From: an uncultured Pelagibacteraceae bacterium
GTDB lineage: Bacteria > Pseudomonadota > Alphaproteobacteria > Pelagibacterales > Pelagibacteraceae
Reading direction: 5' to 3'
NCBI GenBank assembly: GCA_902589765.1
Contig: CACIUF010000001.1
Span: 62,001-126,000, forward strand
Length of the DNA stretch: 64,000 nucleotides
Part shown: positions 26,294-35,496 of the stretch, piece after piece
How the letters are laid out: each line of letters begins with the position of its first letter
Numbering within the stretch: the stretch's first letter is position 1
Translations under genes and position numbers: made by a program
Notes under the pieces: model-generated
Databases searched by the model: none
What the model was told of the DNA's origin: nothing
Seen by the model: the letters and a program-made list of their open reading frames with translations, nothing else

Positions 26294-26674
26294 TTATTTC
26301 GATTTTTTTTTCTTTAGACCTAATTTATCGCTATGTCTTAATCTCAAGATTACAATAGCACCTGCAATTAAAACTATTGCTACCGCTTCATATACTAATG
26401 CACTTGGATCCATTTCTTTTCCTTGTAAAATAATAAATCGTGCTAATGCTGTAATAGCTATAAGTAGTGGTAATGTAATACTTATGGATTGCTGGTTCCA
26501 AAAAACTCTTACCATCGCTAGCACTTCTAAGTAAAGAAACATTAGCAGTAAATCAGCTAAGGTAACCGATCGATTTTCAAACATTTTATAAATCTCTATT
26601 CCAACTGCAATTACAGTGCTTACCAGAATGATACACATTAGAAGAAGTTGCAGGTTTTTAGCTATCTTTTCCAT
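26294..26674 (-). CDS. PsiE-like phosphate-starvation family membrane protein
   Basis: A 126-residue inner-membrane protein with four hydrophobic helices. The pattern LLMFLYLEVLAMVRVFW in helix two and the Lys-rich C-terminus (LGLKKKKSK) resemble the PsiE family. Its physiological role is not established. Its ATG abuts the stop of the upstream 3-helix membrane gene, and the FAD-domain gene follows 6 bases later. Confidence 0.75.
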   Translation of the reverse strand: MEKIAKNLQLLLMCIILVSTVIAVGIEIYKMFENRSVTLADLLLMFLYLEVLAMVRVFWNQQSISITLPLLIAITALARFIILQGKEMDPSALVYEAVAIVLIAGAIVILRLRHSDKLGLKKKKSK

Positions 26675-27132
26675 TATTTATCTTTACTAAATGGTAACCA
26701 TTTTTCAAATACTGATTTTGAGGAACCATCATACGGAATTGAATAAGAATATGGATTTGGACTTGTCAACACTTCGATTCCTTTTGAAAACACGAATATA
26801 AAAACAATTACAAAAACGAGCACCATTATCTTAAAGGGGTCAAAATTTTTTGTTTTAAAAACGCTGGCAGAATTTTCCTCAGCTCTATGAAAATGTTTAA
26901 ATGTCAAATATACCGCAAATATTAATCCAATGTGGGCTAAAAAAAGTCCAGTCCACCCAAATACAAAAGTTGTATATGAGAATACGTACAAACTAAAAAC
27001 AGTAGTCCAGATAAAACTTAACACCAATAAAATTTGCAATCTTACTGTTTTAGGTAATGATCTAAGATCATTTTTGCTATCATCAAACAAAATGTTTGCT
27101 GTATCTTTCATCCAATTTTTAAACGATTCCAT
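26674..27132 (-). CDS. Hypothetical membrane protein
   Basis: A 152-residue protein with three hydrophobic helices (about 32-52, 56-78 and 100-122), a soluble N-terminus of about 30 residues and a periplasmic- or cytoplasmic-exposed tail. I do not recognise a family. It shares one base with the PsiE-like gene start, so both are translated together. About 60 bases with no clear signal separate it from argG, which lies upstream on the same strand side. Confidence 0.7.
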   Translation of the reverse strand: MESFKNWMKDTANILFDDSKNDLRSLPKTVRLQILLVLSFIWTTVFSLYVFSYTTFVFGWTGLFLAHIGLIFAVYLTFKHFHRAEENSASVFKTKNFDPFKIMVLVFVIVFIFVFSKGIEVLTSPNPYSYSIPYDGSSKSVFEKWLPFSKDK

Positions 27133-27192
27133 AAATTTAAATTAAGTTTTTTTCAAAAATAAACAATCCCCAATTTGTCACCGAATAATTAG

Positions 27193-28380
27193 CTAGTTTC
27201 TTAACTTTTTTTTGTGAAAATTTATAAATTTCTCAACATTAGATTTAATAAATGATTTATTTTCCTCAAACGAAACTTTTTTCATTGAGTAAGCATTGCT
27301 TTTTGTCATTCTTGATTGAATTGTAACATTGCCTTTATAAAGTTTAAGTTTAACAGATCCATTTATTTTGTTTTTTTTCAAATCAATAATTTTTTGAAGT
27401 TTAAACCTTTCTTTTGAAAACCAATATCCATTATAGATCAATTCTGCGTACCTTGACATTATGGCATCTTTTTTGTGCATTGTTTCTTTATCAAGTGTAA
27501 CTGACTCAATCGCTCTATGTGCATGGATTAACAATGTACCACCTGGAGTTTCATAAACTCCTCTAGACTTGATGCCTAAAAATCTATTTTCAACAAGATC
27601 AACTCTTCCTATTCCATTTTTTCCTGCCAATTGATTAAGTTTAAATAATAATTTTGCTGGTCCAAATTTTTTTCCATTAAGACCAATGGGGTCACCATTT
27701 TTAAAATTAATTGTTACATGAGTAGCTTTGTTAGGAGCTTTTTCTGGAGAAACAGTTCTTTGAAAAATAAATTCTGGTGCAGAATTTTTTGGATTTTCTA
27801 GCAACTTACCTTCAGTTGATGTATGAAATAAATTATCATCCACTGAAAAAGGAGATGCACCTTTTTTGTCTTTTGGGATAGGAATATTGCGTTTCTTAGC
27901 GTAACTAATTAAATCTGATCGAGATTTTAAATTCCATATTCTCCATGGTGCAATAATTTTTATTTTGGGACCAAAATAATGATAACCAAGCTCAAATCTT
28001 ATTTGGTCGTTTCCTTTTCCAGTAGCCCCATGAGATACTGCATATGCTTTGAATTTTTTTGCAACCTTTATTTGATCCTTTGCTATCAGAGGTCTGGCGA
28101 TTGAGGTTCCTAATAGATAAACACCCTCATAAATTGCATGACCACGGATCATTGGAAATACATAGTCCTTTACAAAAATATCTTTTAAATCATTTATAAT
28201 TATTTTTGTAACACCAAATTTTCTTGCATTGTAAATAATCTTTTTTCTATTTATTTCTTGTCCGATATCTGCGGTGTAACAAATTACTTCTGCATCATAA
28301 TTTTCTTGAAGCCATTTAAGAATAATGGATGTGTCCAAACCGCCTGAGTAAGCTAATACAATTCTTTTTTTTGATTTCAT
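27193..28380 (-). CDS. argG: Argininosuccinate synthase
   Basis: Joins citrulline and aspartate with ATP in arginine synthesis. The 395 residues contain the N-type ATP pyrophosphatase motif AYSGGLDTS, the family stretch SHGATGKGNDQIRFE, and GRVDLVENRFLGIKSRG. Full length for the family. It starts 3 bases after the stop of the IalB gene, giving the order aldo/keto reductase, IalB, argG on the minus strand. Confidence 0.97.
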   Translation of the reverse strand: MKSKKRIVLAYSGGLDTSIILKWLQENYDAEVICYTADIGQEINRKKIIYNARKFGVTKIIINDLKDIFVKDYVFPMIRGHAIYEGVYLLGTSIARPLIAKDQIKVAKKFKAYAVSHGATGKGNDQIRFELGYHYFGPKIKIIAPWRIWNLKSRSDLISYAKKRNIPIPKDKKGASPFSVDDNLFHTSTEGKLLENPKNSAPEFIFQRTVSPEKAPNKATHVTINFKNGDPIGLNGKKFGPAKLLFKLNQLAGKNGIGRVDLVENRFLGIKSRGVYETPGGTLLIHAHRAIESVTLDKETMHKKDAIMSRYAELIYNGYWFSKERFKLQKIIDLKKNKINGSVKLKLYKGNVTIQSRMTKSNAYSMKKVSFEENKSFIKSNVEKFINFHKKKLRN

Positions 28381-28383
28381 TAA

Positions 28384-28890
28384 CTAGCTACAAGCTTTTT
28401 TTGCAGTGTTATATGCTTTAGTGAATCCCAATAATGAATAATGGTCGATTGTTTGAGAGCCTTTTTCATTGTATCCAGTTACCATTATTCTTGAACCTTT
28501 TTTCATAATCTTGACCATAATCTTTTCTTTTTTATTACTAGTCATCCATGCAAAACCTTGTTGCTTAATATCAAATTTAAATTTGTTATTTCCAGAGGTT
28601 GCCAATACAGTATTATTTTTATTAAATTCATAACCAGCAGTAGTACTGATTTCATTTGCAATTTTTTCACTAGGTCTAAATGTTACAAATAATCTAGCAT
28701 CTCTTTTATTTGTTTTAGGAGATTGCAGAATTGGAGAAGACTGAGCGAAACATACTTTACCAGATGCTTCCGCTAAAACCATTGTTTCCCAGTCTTTATA
28801 TTTACCAATTTTTTTTAGATCTTCTCCAAAAGATTTTGAAGTGAATAAAAAAGTAAAAAGTATAAATATGAATAAAATCTTTTTAATCAT
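28384..28890 (-). CDS. Invasion-associated locus B (IalB) family protein
   Basis: A periplasmic protein of about 168 residues with a signal peptide ending near KSFGE. The stretches YKDWETMVLAEASGKVCFA and FAWMTSNKKEKIMVKIMKKG match the IalB pattern of a conserved Trp segment, paired cysteines and a KxxGS element. Despite the name, the family is widespread in free-living alphaproteobacteria and its function is unclear. I prefer the ATG at 28888-28890, which forms an ATGA overlap with the upstream stop; an ATG two codons earlier is possible. Confidence 0.85.
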   Translation of the reverse strand: MIKKILFIFILFTFLFTSKSFGEDLKKIGKYKDWETMVLAEASGKVCFAQSSPILQSPKTNKRDARLFVTFRPSEKIANEISTTAGYEFNKNNTVLATSGNNKFKFDIKQQGFAWMTSNKKEKIMVKIMKKGSRIMVTGYNEKGSQTIDHYSLLGFTKAYNTAKKACS

Positions 28891-29927
28891 GGACATGGGT
28901 TTGGGAACATTTTTTGAATTTTATTAATCTCATTTAAAATTTCGCTTGTTAAACTTACATTTACACTTTCTATGTTTGTTTTCAACTGCTCGATTGTCGT
29001 CGCTCCTATTATCACACTTGTCATAAATGGCTGAATTTCACAAAACTTCAATGACATTTGAGTAAAATCAATATTGAATTTTTGCGATAACTTATAATAC
29101 TCTTCGATAGCTTTTTGACCATTTTCATTTTTATATCTTGTGAAATCTTTAAATAGTTTCATTCTTGATTTTTCTGGTAAATTATTATTTCTATATTTCC
29201 CTGTTAAGTATCCGAATGCTAAAGGAGAGTAGGCTAATAAACCACTTTTCTCCCTAACAGAAATTTCTGCAAGTCCAACTTCATAAGTTCTATTAAGTAA
29301 ATTGTATGGATTTTGCACCGACATCATTTTTGGTAAATCTTTTAATTTTGATATTTCAAGGAATTTTGACAAACCCCATGCAGTTTCATTAGATAGACCA
29401 ATGTATCTAATTTTACCTTGTTCAATAAATTTTTTTAAACTTTCAAGTATTTCTTCAAATGGTGTCCAATCTTTATCGTTTTCGTCATGTTCATAACCAT
29501 GTTTCCCAAAAAAATTTGTATTTCTCTCTGGCCAATGAAGTTGATAGAGATCTATATAGTCTGTTTTCAATCTTTTGAGACTCTCCTCTAAAGCTTCAGA
29601 AATTTTTTTTTTTCCAAAATTATAACCACCACCCCTAATATATTTGTTTGAAGTATTACCACAAACTTTTGTTGCTATAACAACCTTGTCTCTTTTTTTA
29701 GTTTTTTGAAACCAGTTACCGATTATTCTCTCTGTTTCCCCATATGTTTCTTCTCTCATCGGTATGGAATAGATTTCTGCAGTGTCCCAAAAGTTTACAC
29801 CATGATCTAAAGCATAATCCATTTGCTGAAATCCCTCTTCTTGAGTATTTTGTTCGCCCCAGGTCATAGTACCGAGACAAATTGTACTCACATCAAGATC
29901 CGTATTGCCTAATTTTTTATAATTCAT
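28887..29927 (-). CDS. Aldo/keto reductase (Tas-like)
   Basis: A 346-residue NADPH-dependent oxidoreductase of the aldo/keto reductase superfamily, (beta/alpha)8 barrel. The catalytic tetrad is visible as D and Y in FWDTAEIYSIP, K in VVIATKV and H in YQLHWPERN. The insertion ETYGETERIIGNW and the C-terminal SVIIGATTIEQLK are typical of the Tas/YghZ branch. Physiological substrate unknown. It is divergent from the Bax-inhibitor gene and overlaps the IalB gene by 4 bases. Confidence 0.92.
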   Translation of the reverse strand: MNYKKLGNTDLDVSTICLGTMTWGEQNTQEEGFQQMDYALDHGVNFWDTAEIYSIPMREETYGETERIIGNWFQKTKKRDKVVIATKVCGNTSNKYIRGGGYNFGKKKISEALEESLKRLKTDYIDLYQLHWPERNTNFFGKHGYEHDENDKDWTPFEEILESLKKFIEQGKIRYIGLSNETAWGLSKFLEISKLKDLPKMMSVQNPYNLLNRTYEVGLAEISVREKSGLLAYSPLAFGYLTGKYRNNNLPEKSRMKLFKDFTRYKNENGQKAIEEYYKLSQKFNIDFTQMSLKFCEIQPFMTSVIIGATTIEQLKTNIESVNVSLTSEILNEINKIQKMFPNPCP

Positions 29928-29971
29928 AGTGATTTTTAAAGTATAATTTTTTATTAATCTTTTAAGGTATC

Positions 29972-29999
29972 TTGAATATTTAGTAAAAGACTATATATC
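29972..29999 (+). promoter_or_regulatory. Possible promoter of the Bax-inhibitor-1 gene
   Basis: TTGAAT (29972-29977) and TATATC (29994-29999) stand 16 bases apart, 11 bases before the ATG. Both hexamers are near the housekeeping consensus, but the surrounding AT-rich DNA makes chance matches common. Confidence 0.35.
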
Positions 30000-30009
30000 T
30001 ATAGAAATT

Positions 30010-30774
30010 ATGGCAACAGACAAAAAAGGTATTCTAGCAAGAGCAAGAGCAGCAGCACGTGAAACCACTGCGGTTACTGATGAGGGCTTAAGAGCCTACA
30101 TGTTAAAAGTTTATAACTACATGGCGACTGGAATACTACTTACAGGAATTATAGCGTTGATAACATTTAAGATGTCAGTTGTTACTGATGCAAGTGGTTC
30201 TATTGTGGCTTTAACTGAAGTTGGAAATGCCGTTTATTTATCAGGACTTAAGTGGATAGTTATGTTAGCTCCTTTGGGTGTCGTATTTTATATGAGTTTT
30301 GGGATCAACAAAATGAGTGCATCAAAAGCTCAGACAACTTTTTGGATTTTTGCTGCTTTAATGGGTTTATCACTATCTTCAATTTTATTAGTTTACACAG
30401 GTTTAAGTGTAACAAGAGTATTTTTTATTTGTTCAGCTACTTTTGGTGCTATGAGCATTTATGGTTATACAACAAAGAGAGATTTAACTAAGTTTGGATC
30501 ATTTTTGATGATGGGACTAATAGGAATTATTATTGCATCATTAGTTAATATTTTTCTAAAATCTTCAATGATGTATTTCGTGATTTCAATTTTAGGAGTT
30601 TTAATTTTTGTAGGCCTTACTGCTTATGATACTCAAAAAATAAAAAACATGTACTCTGCTAGTGATACTGGCGAGTTAATGGGCAAAAAAGCTGTAATGG
30701 GTGCTCTGACTCTTTATTTAGATTTCATTAACCTATTTATTATGCTCTTAAGACTTTTCGGTCAAAGAAGATAA
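30010..30774 (+). CDS. Bax inhibitor-1/YccA family membrane protein
   Basis: A 254-residue inner-membrane protein with seven hydrophobic helices after a charged N-terminus of about 35 residues. The family features are the LTGIIAL helix near residue 45, the pairs ASKAQTTFWIFAALMGLSLS and IYGYTTKRDLTKFG, and the C-terminal VGLTAYDTQKIK with its conserved Asp, which is part of the proton/calcium sensing pair in this family. It may act as a calcium-leak channel or in membrane protein quality control. Single gene, divergent from the aldo/keto reductase. Confidence 0.93.
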   Translation: MATDKKGILARARAAARETTAVTDEGLRAYMLKVYNYMATGILLTGIIALITFKMSVVTDASGSIVALTEVGNAVYLSGLKWIVMLAPLGVVFYMSFGINKMSASKAQTTFWIFAALMGLSLSSILLVYTGLSVTRVFFICSATFGAMSIYGYTTKRDLTKFGSFLMMGLIGIIIASLVNIFLKSSMMYFVISILGVLIFVGLTAYDTQKIKNMYSASDTGELMGKKAVMGALTLYLDFINLFIMLLRLFGQRR

Positions 30775-30781
30775 TTTTATT

Positions 30782-31123
30782 TTAAAGTTTTTTCCAATTA
30801 GTATTTTTTAACAACAAATTAAGTTCTGAGGAATTTTTTAGTATTTTACCATTGGTATCCGTAATTAAATATTTTAAATTTTTATTTTTTGGCTTAAAGT
30901 TTTTGCAAATTTTATAAATAGCATTTTCAGCTGCATTTTTAAAAACACTAAATCCTACCTGTTTGCTTGAAATATTAAGACCATAATCTTTCCAAGAACC
31001 CTCTGAAACCATTTTTGCATATAAATCTAATATTATTTTAAGCTCATTTTTTTCAAAAAAATGATTTTCATTAAATTTTTTTTTATCAAGATTATTAACA
31101 ACCAGTCTTAAATTATTCTTCAT
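30782..31123 (-). CDS. DUF2794 domain protein
   Basis: A 113-residue soluble protein resembling the alphaproteobacterial DUF2794 family: a short N-terminal strand region, the stretch FEKNELKIILDLYAKMVSEGSWKDYGL and a C-terminal KNLKYLITDTNGKILKNS segment. Function unknown. It overlaps the YciB gene by 11 bases on the same strand, so it is probably translated from the same message. Confidence 0.8.
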   Translation of the reverse strand: MKNNLRLVVNNLDKKKFNENHFFEKNELKIILDLYAKMVSEGSWKDYGLNISSKQVGFSVFKNAAENAIYKICKNFKPKNKNLKYLITDTNGKILKNSSELNLLLKNTNWKKL

Positions 31124-31667
31124 GAGTTTTATATTTATTTATTAAACCGATTTGAAAGGCTGTAAAAATGAAAGTTATTGGAAGTAAACCCCAAACTTTA
31201 AAGTTGACCCAAAATTCCTCAGATTGTGTTCTCCAAACTAATTCATTTAAAATAGCAAGTCCAAAGAAAAAGTATATCCATCTTTTACTTAACAATTCCC
31301 AACCTTCGTTTGTAAGTGGTATTGATTTTCCCATTAATTTTTTTAACACAGGTTCATTTGTAAAATACCTTCCAAATATTAAAGCCAGACCAAATAAAAT
31401 ATTAATGATTGTTGGCTTGATGTAAATAAAAACTGGGTTATCAAAATAAATTGTAAGGCCACCAAAAAAAGTAATTAATATTCCACTCAACAAAGGAACT
31501 TTGGGTATTTTTTTTTCTAAAAACCAAACAATCGCTAATGCTATAATTGTCGCAATTATAAATGGTGGAATGGCTACTCTTAAATCTTTTCCACTATCGT
31601 AATAGTAGTAAAAAAAAATTACTAAAGGTCCAAAATCAGTAAGAAACTTTAAAAAAGATTTATTCAC
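31113..31667 (-). CDS. yciB: Inner-membrane septation protein YciB (IspZ)
   Basis: A 184-residue protein with five membrane helices. Family markers are the N-terminal FLTDFGPLVIFFYYYY, the GGLTIYFDNPVFIYIKPTIINILFG region (its key residues being F-D-N-P-x-F-I-x-I-K-P-T) and the AWxxLSxRW-like stretch GWELLSKRWIYFFF. YciB takes part in envelope and cell-division integrity. It is divergent from hspQ. Confidence 0.92.
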   Translation of the reverse strand: MNKSFLKFLTDFGPLVIFFYYYYDSGKDLRVAIPPFIIATIIALAIVWFLEKKIPKVPLLSGILITFFGGLTIYFDNPVFIYIKPTIINILFGLALIFGRYFTNEPVLKKLMGKSIPLTNEGWELLSKRWIYFFFGLAILNELVWRTQSEEFWVNFKVWGLLPITFIFTAFQIGLINKYKTHEE

Positions 31668-31755
31668 TGGAAGAATATTAACATAAATAATATTTTCACA
31701 AAAACTATAAATTTTTCTTATTGATTTTTATTTTTAAATACCCATACTAATCTAA

Positions 31756-32076
31756 ATGGCAATTCAAAAAGCTAAATTTTCAATAGGCGATATTGTAAAA
31801 CACAAACACTTTGAGTTTAGAGGTGTGATTTATGATGTAGATTTTGAGTTCAATAATTCTGAGGAATGGTATCAATCTATCCCTAAGAATGTTAGACCAA
31901 GAAAAGATCAACCATTTTATCATCTGTTAGCTGAAAATGATGAAATAACTTATGAAGCCTACGTGTCAGAGCAAAATTTATTGACCGATGACTCTGATGA
32001 GCCAATCAAACATCCATTAATAGAGGAAATTTTCTCTGGTAAAAAAGGTTCAAGCTATTTTAAGCCGTCAAATTAA
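31756..32076 (+). CDS. hspQ: Heat shock protein HspQ
   Basis: A 106-residue hemimethylated-DNA-binding-like (YccV) domain protein. Visible are FSIGDIVKHKHFEFRGVIYDVD at the N-terminus (key residues IGDIV-H and FRGVIYDVD), RPRKDQPFYHLLAE and YVSEQNLL. HspQ modulates Lon protease specificity in enterobacteria. Monocistronic in appearance; the 180 bases after it contain a strong hairpin. Confidence 0.93.
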   Translation: MAIQKAKFSIGDIVKHKHFEFRGVIYDVDFEFNNSEEWYQSIPKNVRPRKDQPFYHLLAENDEITYEAYVSEQNLLTDDSDEPIKHPLIEEIFSGKKGSSYFKPSN

Positions 32077-32143
32077 GTAAATTCACTTTTTAAACACATT
32101 TAGCTCAAATCTTTGTCACAGGGCATTGTTAAATTTAATTAAT

Positions 32144-32204
32144 TCTGATCAAGAGTGTTAAATTTTACCCTTCGTTATTATCTCCCTCTACATTCTTGAT
32201 CAGA
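32144..32204 (+). other. Strong 15-bp hairpin between hspQ and ccmC (possible small RNA or leader)
   Basis: The 180-base gap between hspQ and ccmC has no gene. It holds an inverted repeat: 32144-32158 pairs with 32190-32204 over 15 bp, with a single G-U pair, enclosing a 31-base loop rich in pyrimidines (TTATTATCTCCCTCT at its 3' side). The first 11 bp are perfect (TCTGATCAAGA). There is no T-run directly after it, so a normal terminator is unlikely. TTGTCA (32113-32118) and TAATTA (32136-32141) with 17-base spacing could be a promoter just upstream. RNA identity and strand are inferred. Confidence 0.5.
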
Positions 32205-32255
32205 TAATTATTTCGTACTAAATAACCCTAATATTTATTTTAAAAATAAAATTTT

Positions 32256-32963
32256 ATGTTTCAATTACTAGAACCTAATAGAATTTTTTCTATAACTTCT
32301 AAAGCACCAAAATACGTTTTATTATTATTTATTTTGGTAGTCTCTATAGGTTTAACTGAGGCTCTAATTCTCTCACCAGAAGATTACAAACAAAGTCACT
32401 CTGTAAGAATAATGTATGTTCATGTTCCCGCGGCATGGATCTCACTAGGTATCTTTTCCACTATTACTATTCTTTCTATCGTTGGCTATATATTTAAAAT
32501 TAAAAATTTCTTTTTAATTTCAAAGAGTTTGGCTCCGTCAGGATTTGTTTTTAATGTAATTGCTCTTGTAACAGGTTCTATTTGGGGAAAGCCCACGTGG
32601 GGAACATGGTGGGCGTGGGATGCCAGAATTACATCTATGTTAATATTGGCATTATTTTATTTGATGTATTTAATTGCTTGGAGAATTTATGAAGATAAAG
32701 AACAAGTTTTTAAGGTAACCTCAATTATTACAATTTTAGGAATAATAAATGTTCCTATAATTAAATATTCTGTAGACTGGTGGAACACACTTCATCAGCC
32801 AGCATCAATTAATATATTATCAAAATCTACTATTCATTCTTCGATGCTCGTTCCTTTACTAATTATGACTGCGGCATTTGCCCTATTCTCATTGCTAATT
32901 TTTTTAATGAAATATAATACAGAACTGATAAAAATTAAAAATAAGGGTTTAGACAGATTATGA
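32256..32963 (+). CDS. ccmC: Heme exporter protein CcmC
   Basis: Delivers heme to CcmE at the periplasmic face in cytochrome c maturation system I. The 235 residues have six membrane helices. The tryptophan-rich heme-binding WWD motif is visible as WGKPTWGTWWAWDARIT (about 110-127), with flanking conserved histidines in YVHVPAAW and NTLHQPAS. It is the first gene of the ccmCDEFGH run; ccmA and ccmB are not in the window. Confidence 0.97.
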   Translation: MFQLLEPNRIFSITSKAPKYVLLLFILVVSIGLTEALILSPEDYKQSHSVRIMYVHVPAAWISLGIFSTITILSIVGYIFKIKNFFLISKSLAPSGFVFNVIALVTGSIWGKPTWGTWWAWDARITSMLILALFYLMYLIAWRIYEDKEQVFKVTSIITILGIINVPIIKYSVDWWNTLHQPASINILSKSTIHSSMLVPLLIMTAAFALFSLLIFLMKYNTELIKIKNKGLDRL

Positions 32964-33187
32964 TAAGTGAAATTTTTTACATGGACGGATACGGAATTTA
33001 TGTTTGGGGTTCATTTGCTTTTACTTTTTTAAGTTTTATTTCATTGTATCTGGTAATTAAAAATCAATATGAAAGAGAAAAAAATAAGTTTATTGTTAAA
33101 TTTGGAAACCTAAACTCTGAAAGAGCTGCCTCTGCTAGACTACAAAGAATTAATAGAGAGATTCTATCCAACACTTCAACTATTTAA
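32960..33187 (+). CDS. ccmD: Heme exporter protein CcmD
   Basis: A 75-residue protein with one membrane helix (about 12-34) preceded by the family motif MDGYGIYVW and followed by a charged cytoplasmic tail. CcmD holds CcmE in the CcmABC complex. It is a little longer than most CcmD proteins. The start overlaps the ccmC stop by 4 bases, as usual for this gene pair. Confidence 0.9.
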   Translation: MISEIFYMDGYGIYVWGSFAFTFLSFISLYLVIKNQYEREKNKFIVKFGNLNSERAASARLQRINREILSNTSTI

Positions 33188-33197
33188 CTTTTAAACC

Positions 33198-33617
33198 ATG
33201 TATGGTCGTAAAGTTAAACTAAGATTTTTTTTTATATTCTTAATCGCTGTTACATTAAGTTTAACGATATTCTTTATTCTAAAATCATTAGAGGAAAATG
33301 TTGTATATTTTAAATCTCCATCTGAAATAAAAACTTTATCTGAAATGCAGCAGAAAAAGATTAGAATTGGAGGAATGGTAAAAACTGACTCAATTTCTAT
33401 TGTAAATAAAGAATTAAGTTTTGTTATTACAGACTTTAAAAGTGAAATTAATGTTGTTTACTCAGGATTAATACCCAATCTTTTTGAAGAAGGTAAAGGT
33501 GTTGTTGCAGAGGGATTTTTAAAAGATGAGAATTTTTTCTCAGCAACGAAAATCTTAGCTAAACATGATGAAAATTATATGCCTCCAGAAGTAAAGGCTG
33601 CTTTAGAGGAGAAATAA
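33198..33617 (+). CDS. ccmE: Cytochrome c-type biogenesis heme chaperone CcmE
   Basis: Carries heme through a covalent histidine bond to the CcmF/H ligase. One N-terminal signal-anchor helix (about 8-28) precedes an OB-fold domain. The heme-binding histidine is in AKHDENYMP (H-x-x-x-Y, about residue 127), and the loop [13 protein letters not shown] is typical. Length of 139 residues is normal. Confidence 0.96.
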   Translation: MYGRKVKLRFFFIFLIAVTLSLTIFFILKSLEENVVYFKSPSEIKTLSEMQQKKIRIGGMVKTDSISIVNKELSFVITDFKSEINVVYSGLIPNLFEEGKGVVAEGFLKDENFFSATKILAKHDENYMPPEVKAALEEK

Positions 33618-33618
33618 A

Positions 33619-35496
33619 TTGTCGAGTTTAATTGGATATTATTCTTTAATCTTTGGTGTCGGTGTTTCAATTTTAGTTATATTTTTTTCAATTAAAAATT
33701 TTAATGATACTCAGAAGTTAGATACTAAAGTAATATCCTTAGTATTCTTACAACTTTTATTTGTAATAATAAGCTTCTCAGGCTTAATTTTATCTTTTGT
33801 TAACTCAGATTTTAGTAATGAGACAGTTTTTAATCATTCCCACACAACTAAGCCGCTGTTTTATAAAATCTCTGGGACCTGGGGCAATCATGAGGGTAGT
33901 CTATTATTATGGTTGTTAGTTTTAACATTATTTATATTTGTCTTTTTACTGAGGTCAAAAAATCAACCAAAACAATATAAAATTTTAACTTTATTATTCC
34001 AGCAGATAATAATAGTTGGTTTTTTTATTTTTCTAATACAAACCTCCAATCCTTTTAATCATGTTTTTCCAGTTCCAAAAGAGGGATTAGGTTTAAATCC
34101 TATATTGCAAGATCCTGCATTAGCAATTCACCCACCGATTTTATATTTAGGCTATGTTGGAACTTCCATAATTTTTTCCTCAGCACTAGCAGCAGTTTGC
34201 TCCAATAATATTACAAAAATATGGGCATCACATATCAAAAAATGGGTTTTAGTTTCTTGGATTTTTTTAACTTTAGGAATTTTACTTGGATCCATTTGGG
34301 CTTACTACGAGTTAGGATGGGGAGGTTTTTGGTTTTGGGATCCAGTTGAAAATGTATCTTTAATGCCATGGTTTGCATTAACAACACTATTACATTGTGT
34401 ATTAGTTTTAGAAAAAAAGCTTATTCTTACCTCGTGGGTTGTTGTGTTATCAATTGCAACTTTTACCCTAAGTATGTGTGGTACTTTTTTGGTTCGATCA
34501 GGTATTTTAAATTCTGTCCATACATTTGCTAATGATCCAGAGAGAGGTTTGTATATTCTAATATTTTTATTTATTTTGATATTCTTATCTTTTTTTATAT
34601 TTTTAATTTTTCATAAAAGTGAAAACAACAACTCCAAAACTTTCTACTTATTAAGTAAGGAAACATCAATTCTAGTTAATAATTGGTTTATGATGTATTT
34701 TTTATCTGTTGTTTTAATTGGAACAATTTATCCAATATTTTTAGAGGTTATTTCATCTCAAAAAATATCTGTAGGTCCACCATTTTTTAACAAATTGATC
34801 CTACCATTTTTAATCCCATTTATGTTAGCGATGGCAATAGGACCTAAATTAAAGTGGATTAAATCAGATATTGAAGACAAAATTTATTTAATTTCATTTT
34901 TTGTAATTTCTTTAATTTTATCAGTATTGATAATTAGAAATTTAGATATTAATTTTCTTTACAATACTATTCTAATTACAGCAGCTTTTTATTTATTTTT
35001 TATAACTCTTAGAGATTTTTTTCACAGAAAATATAGAAACCTGTCGCAAATTACTGCTCATTTTAGTTTTAGCATTTTGATACTTAGTATTTTATTTAAT
35101 AATATTTTTTCATCTGAAGTTATTACAAATTTAAAAATTAATGAAACTTACCAAGCTCAAAATTTGAAGATTAATTTTGAGAGCATTGAGCAAGAAAATA
35201 AACAAAATTTTAAAGCAATTAAAGGTAAGTTTATTGTAGAGGATCAAAGTGGATTAATTGAGGTTATGCAACCTGAACTAAGAATATATAATCAACCAAA
35301 TATTGTTACAAGTGAAGCAGACATCAAAACTAATATATTCACTGATAAATTTATGACAATGAATTACGTCCAAAATCAAGATTATTTTAATATTCGTTAT
35401 CAAGTAAAGCCATTCATGATTTGGATTTGGATTTCCACAATTCTATTGTGTCTTAGTGGCTGTTTATCTTTAATTAGAAAAAAATATGAAAACTAA
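33619..35496 (+). CDS. ccmF: Heme lyase CcmF
   Basis: Integral membrane subunit that attaches heme to apocytochrome c. It has 625 residues and about 13-15 membrane helices. The WWD motif is WGGFWFWDPVENVSLMPW (about 235-252), and conserved heme-ligand histidines occur in TWGNHEGS and AIHPPILYLGYVG. The start is TTG at 33619, 2 bases after the ccmE stop. Its 3' end overlaps ccmG by 11 bases. Confidence 0.96.
   Translation: MSSLIGYYSLIFGVGVSILVIFFSIKNFNDTQKLDTKVISLVFLQLLFVIISFSGLILSFVNSDFSNETVFNHSHTTKPLFYKISGTWGNHEGSLLLWLLVLTLFIFVFLLRSKNQPKQYKILTLLFQQIIIVGFFIFLIQTSNPFNHVFPVPKEGLGLNPILQDPALAIHPPILYLGYVGTSIIFSSALAAVCSNNITKIWASHIKKWVLVSWIFLTLGILLGSIWAYYELGWGGFWFWDPVENVSLMPWFALTTLLHCVLVLEKKLILTSWVVVLSIATFTLSMCGTFLVRSGILNSVHTFANDPERGLYILIFLFILIFLSFFIFLIFHKSENNNSKTFYLLSKETSILVNNWFMMYFLSVVLIGTIYPIFLEVISSQKISVGPPFFNKLILPFLIPFMLAMAIGPKLKWIKSDIEDKIYLISFFVISLILSVLIIRNLDINFLYNTILITAAFYLFFITLRDFFHRKYRNLSQITAHFSFSILILSILFNNIFSSEVITNLKINETYQAQNLKINFESIEQENKQNFKAIKGKFIVEDQSGLIEVMQPELRIYNQPNIVTSEADIKTNIFTDKFMTMNYVQNQDYFNIRYQVKPFMIWIWISTILLCLSGCLSLIRKKYEN

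Noticed and set aside
31674-31694. AATATTA/TAATATT inverted repeat between yciB and hspQ
   Set aside because: Seven AT-only pairs are expected by chance in DNA of this composition.
32230-32254. AT-only inverted repeat right before ccmC
   Set aside because: Low-complexity T/A tract; pairing has no information in this background.
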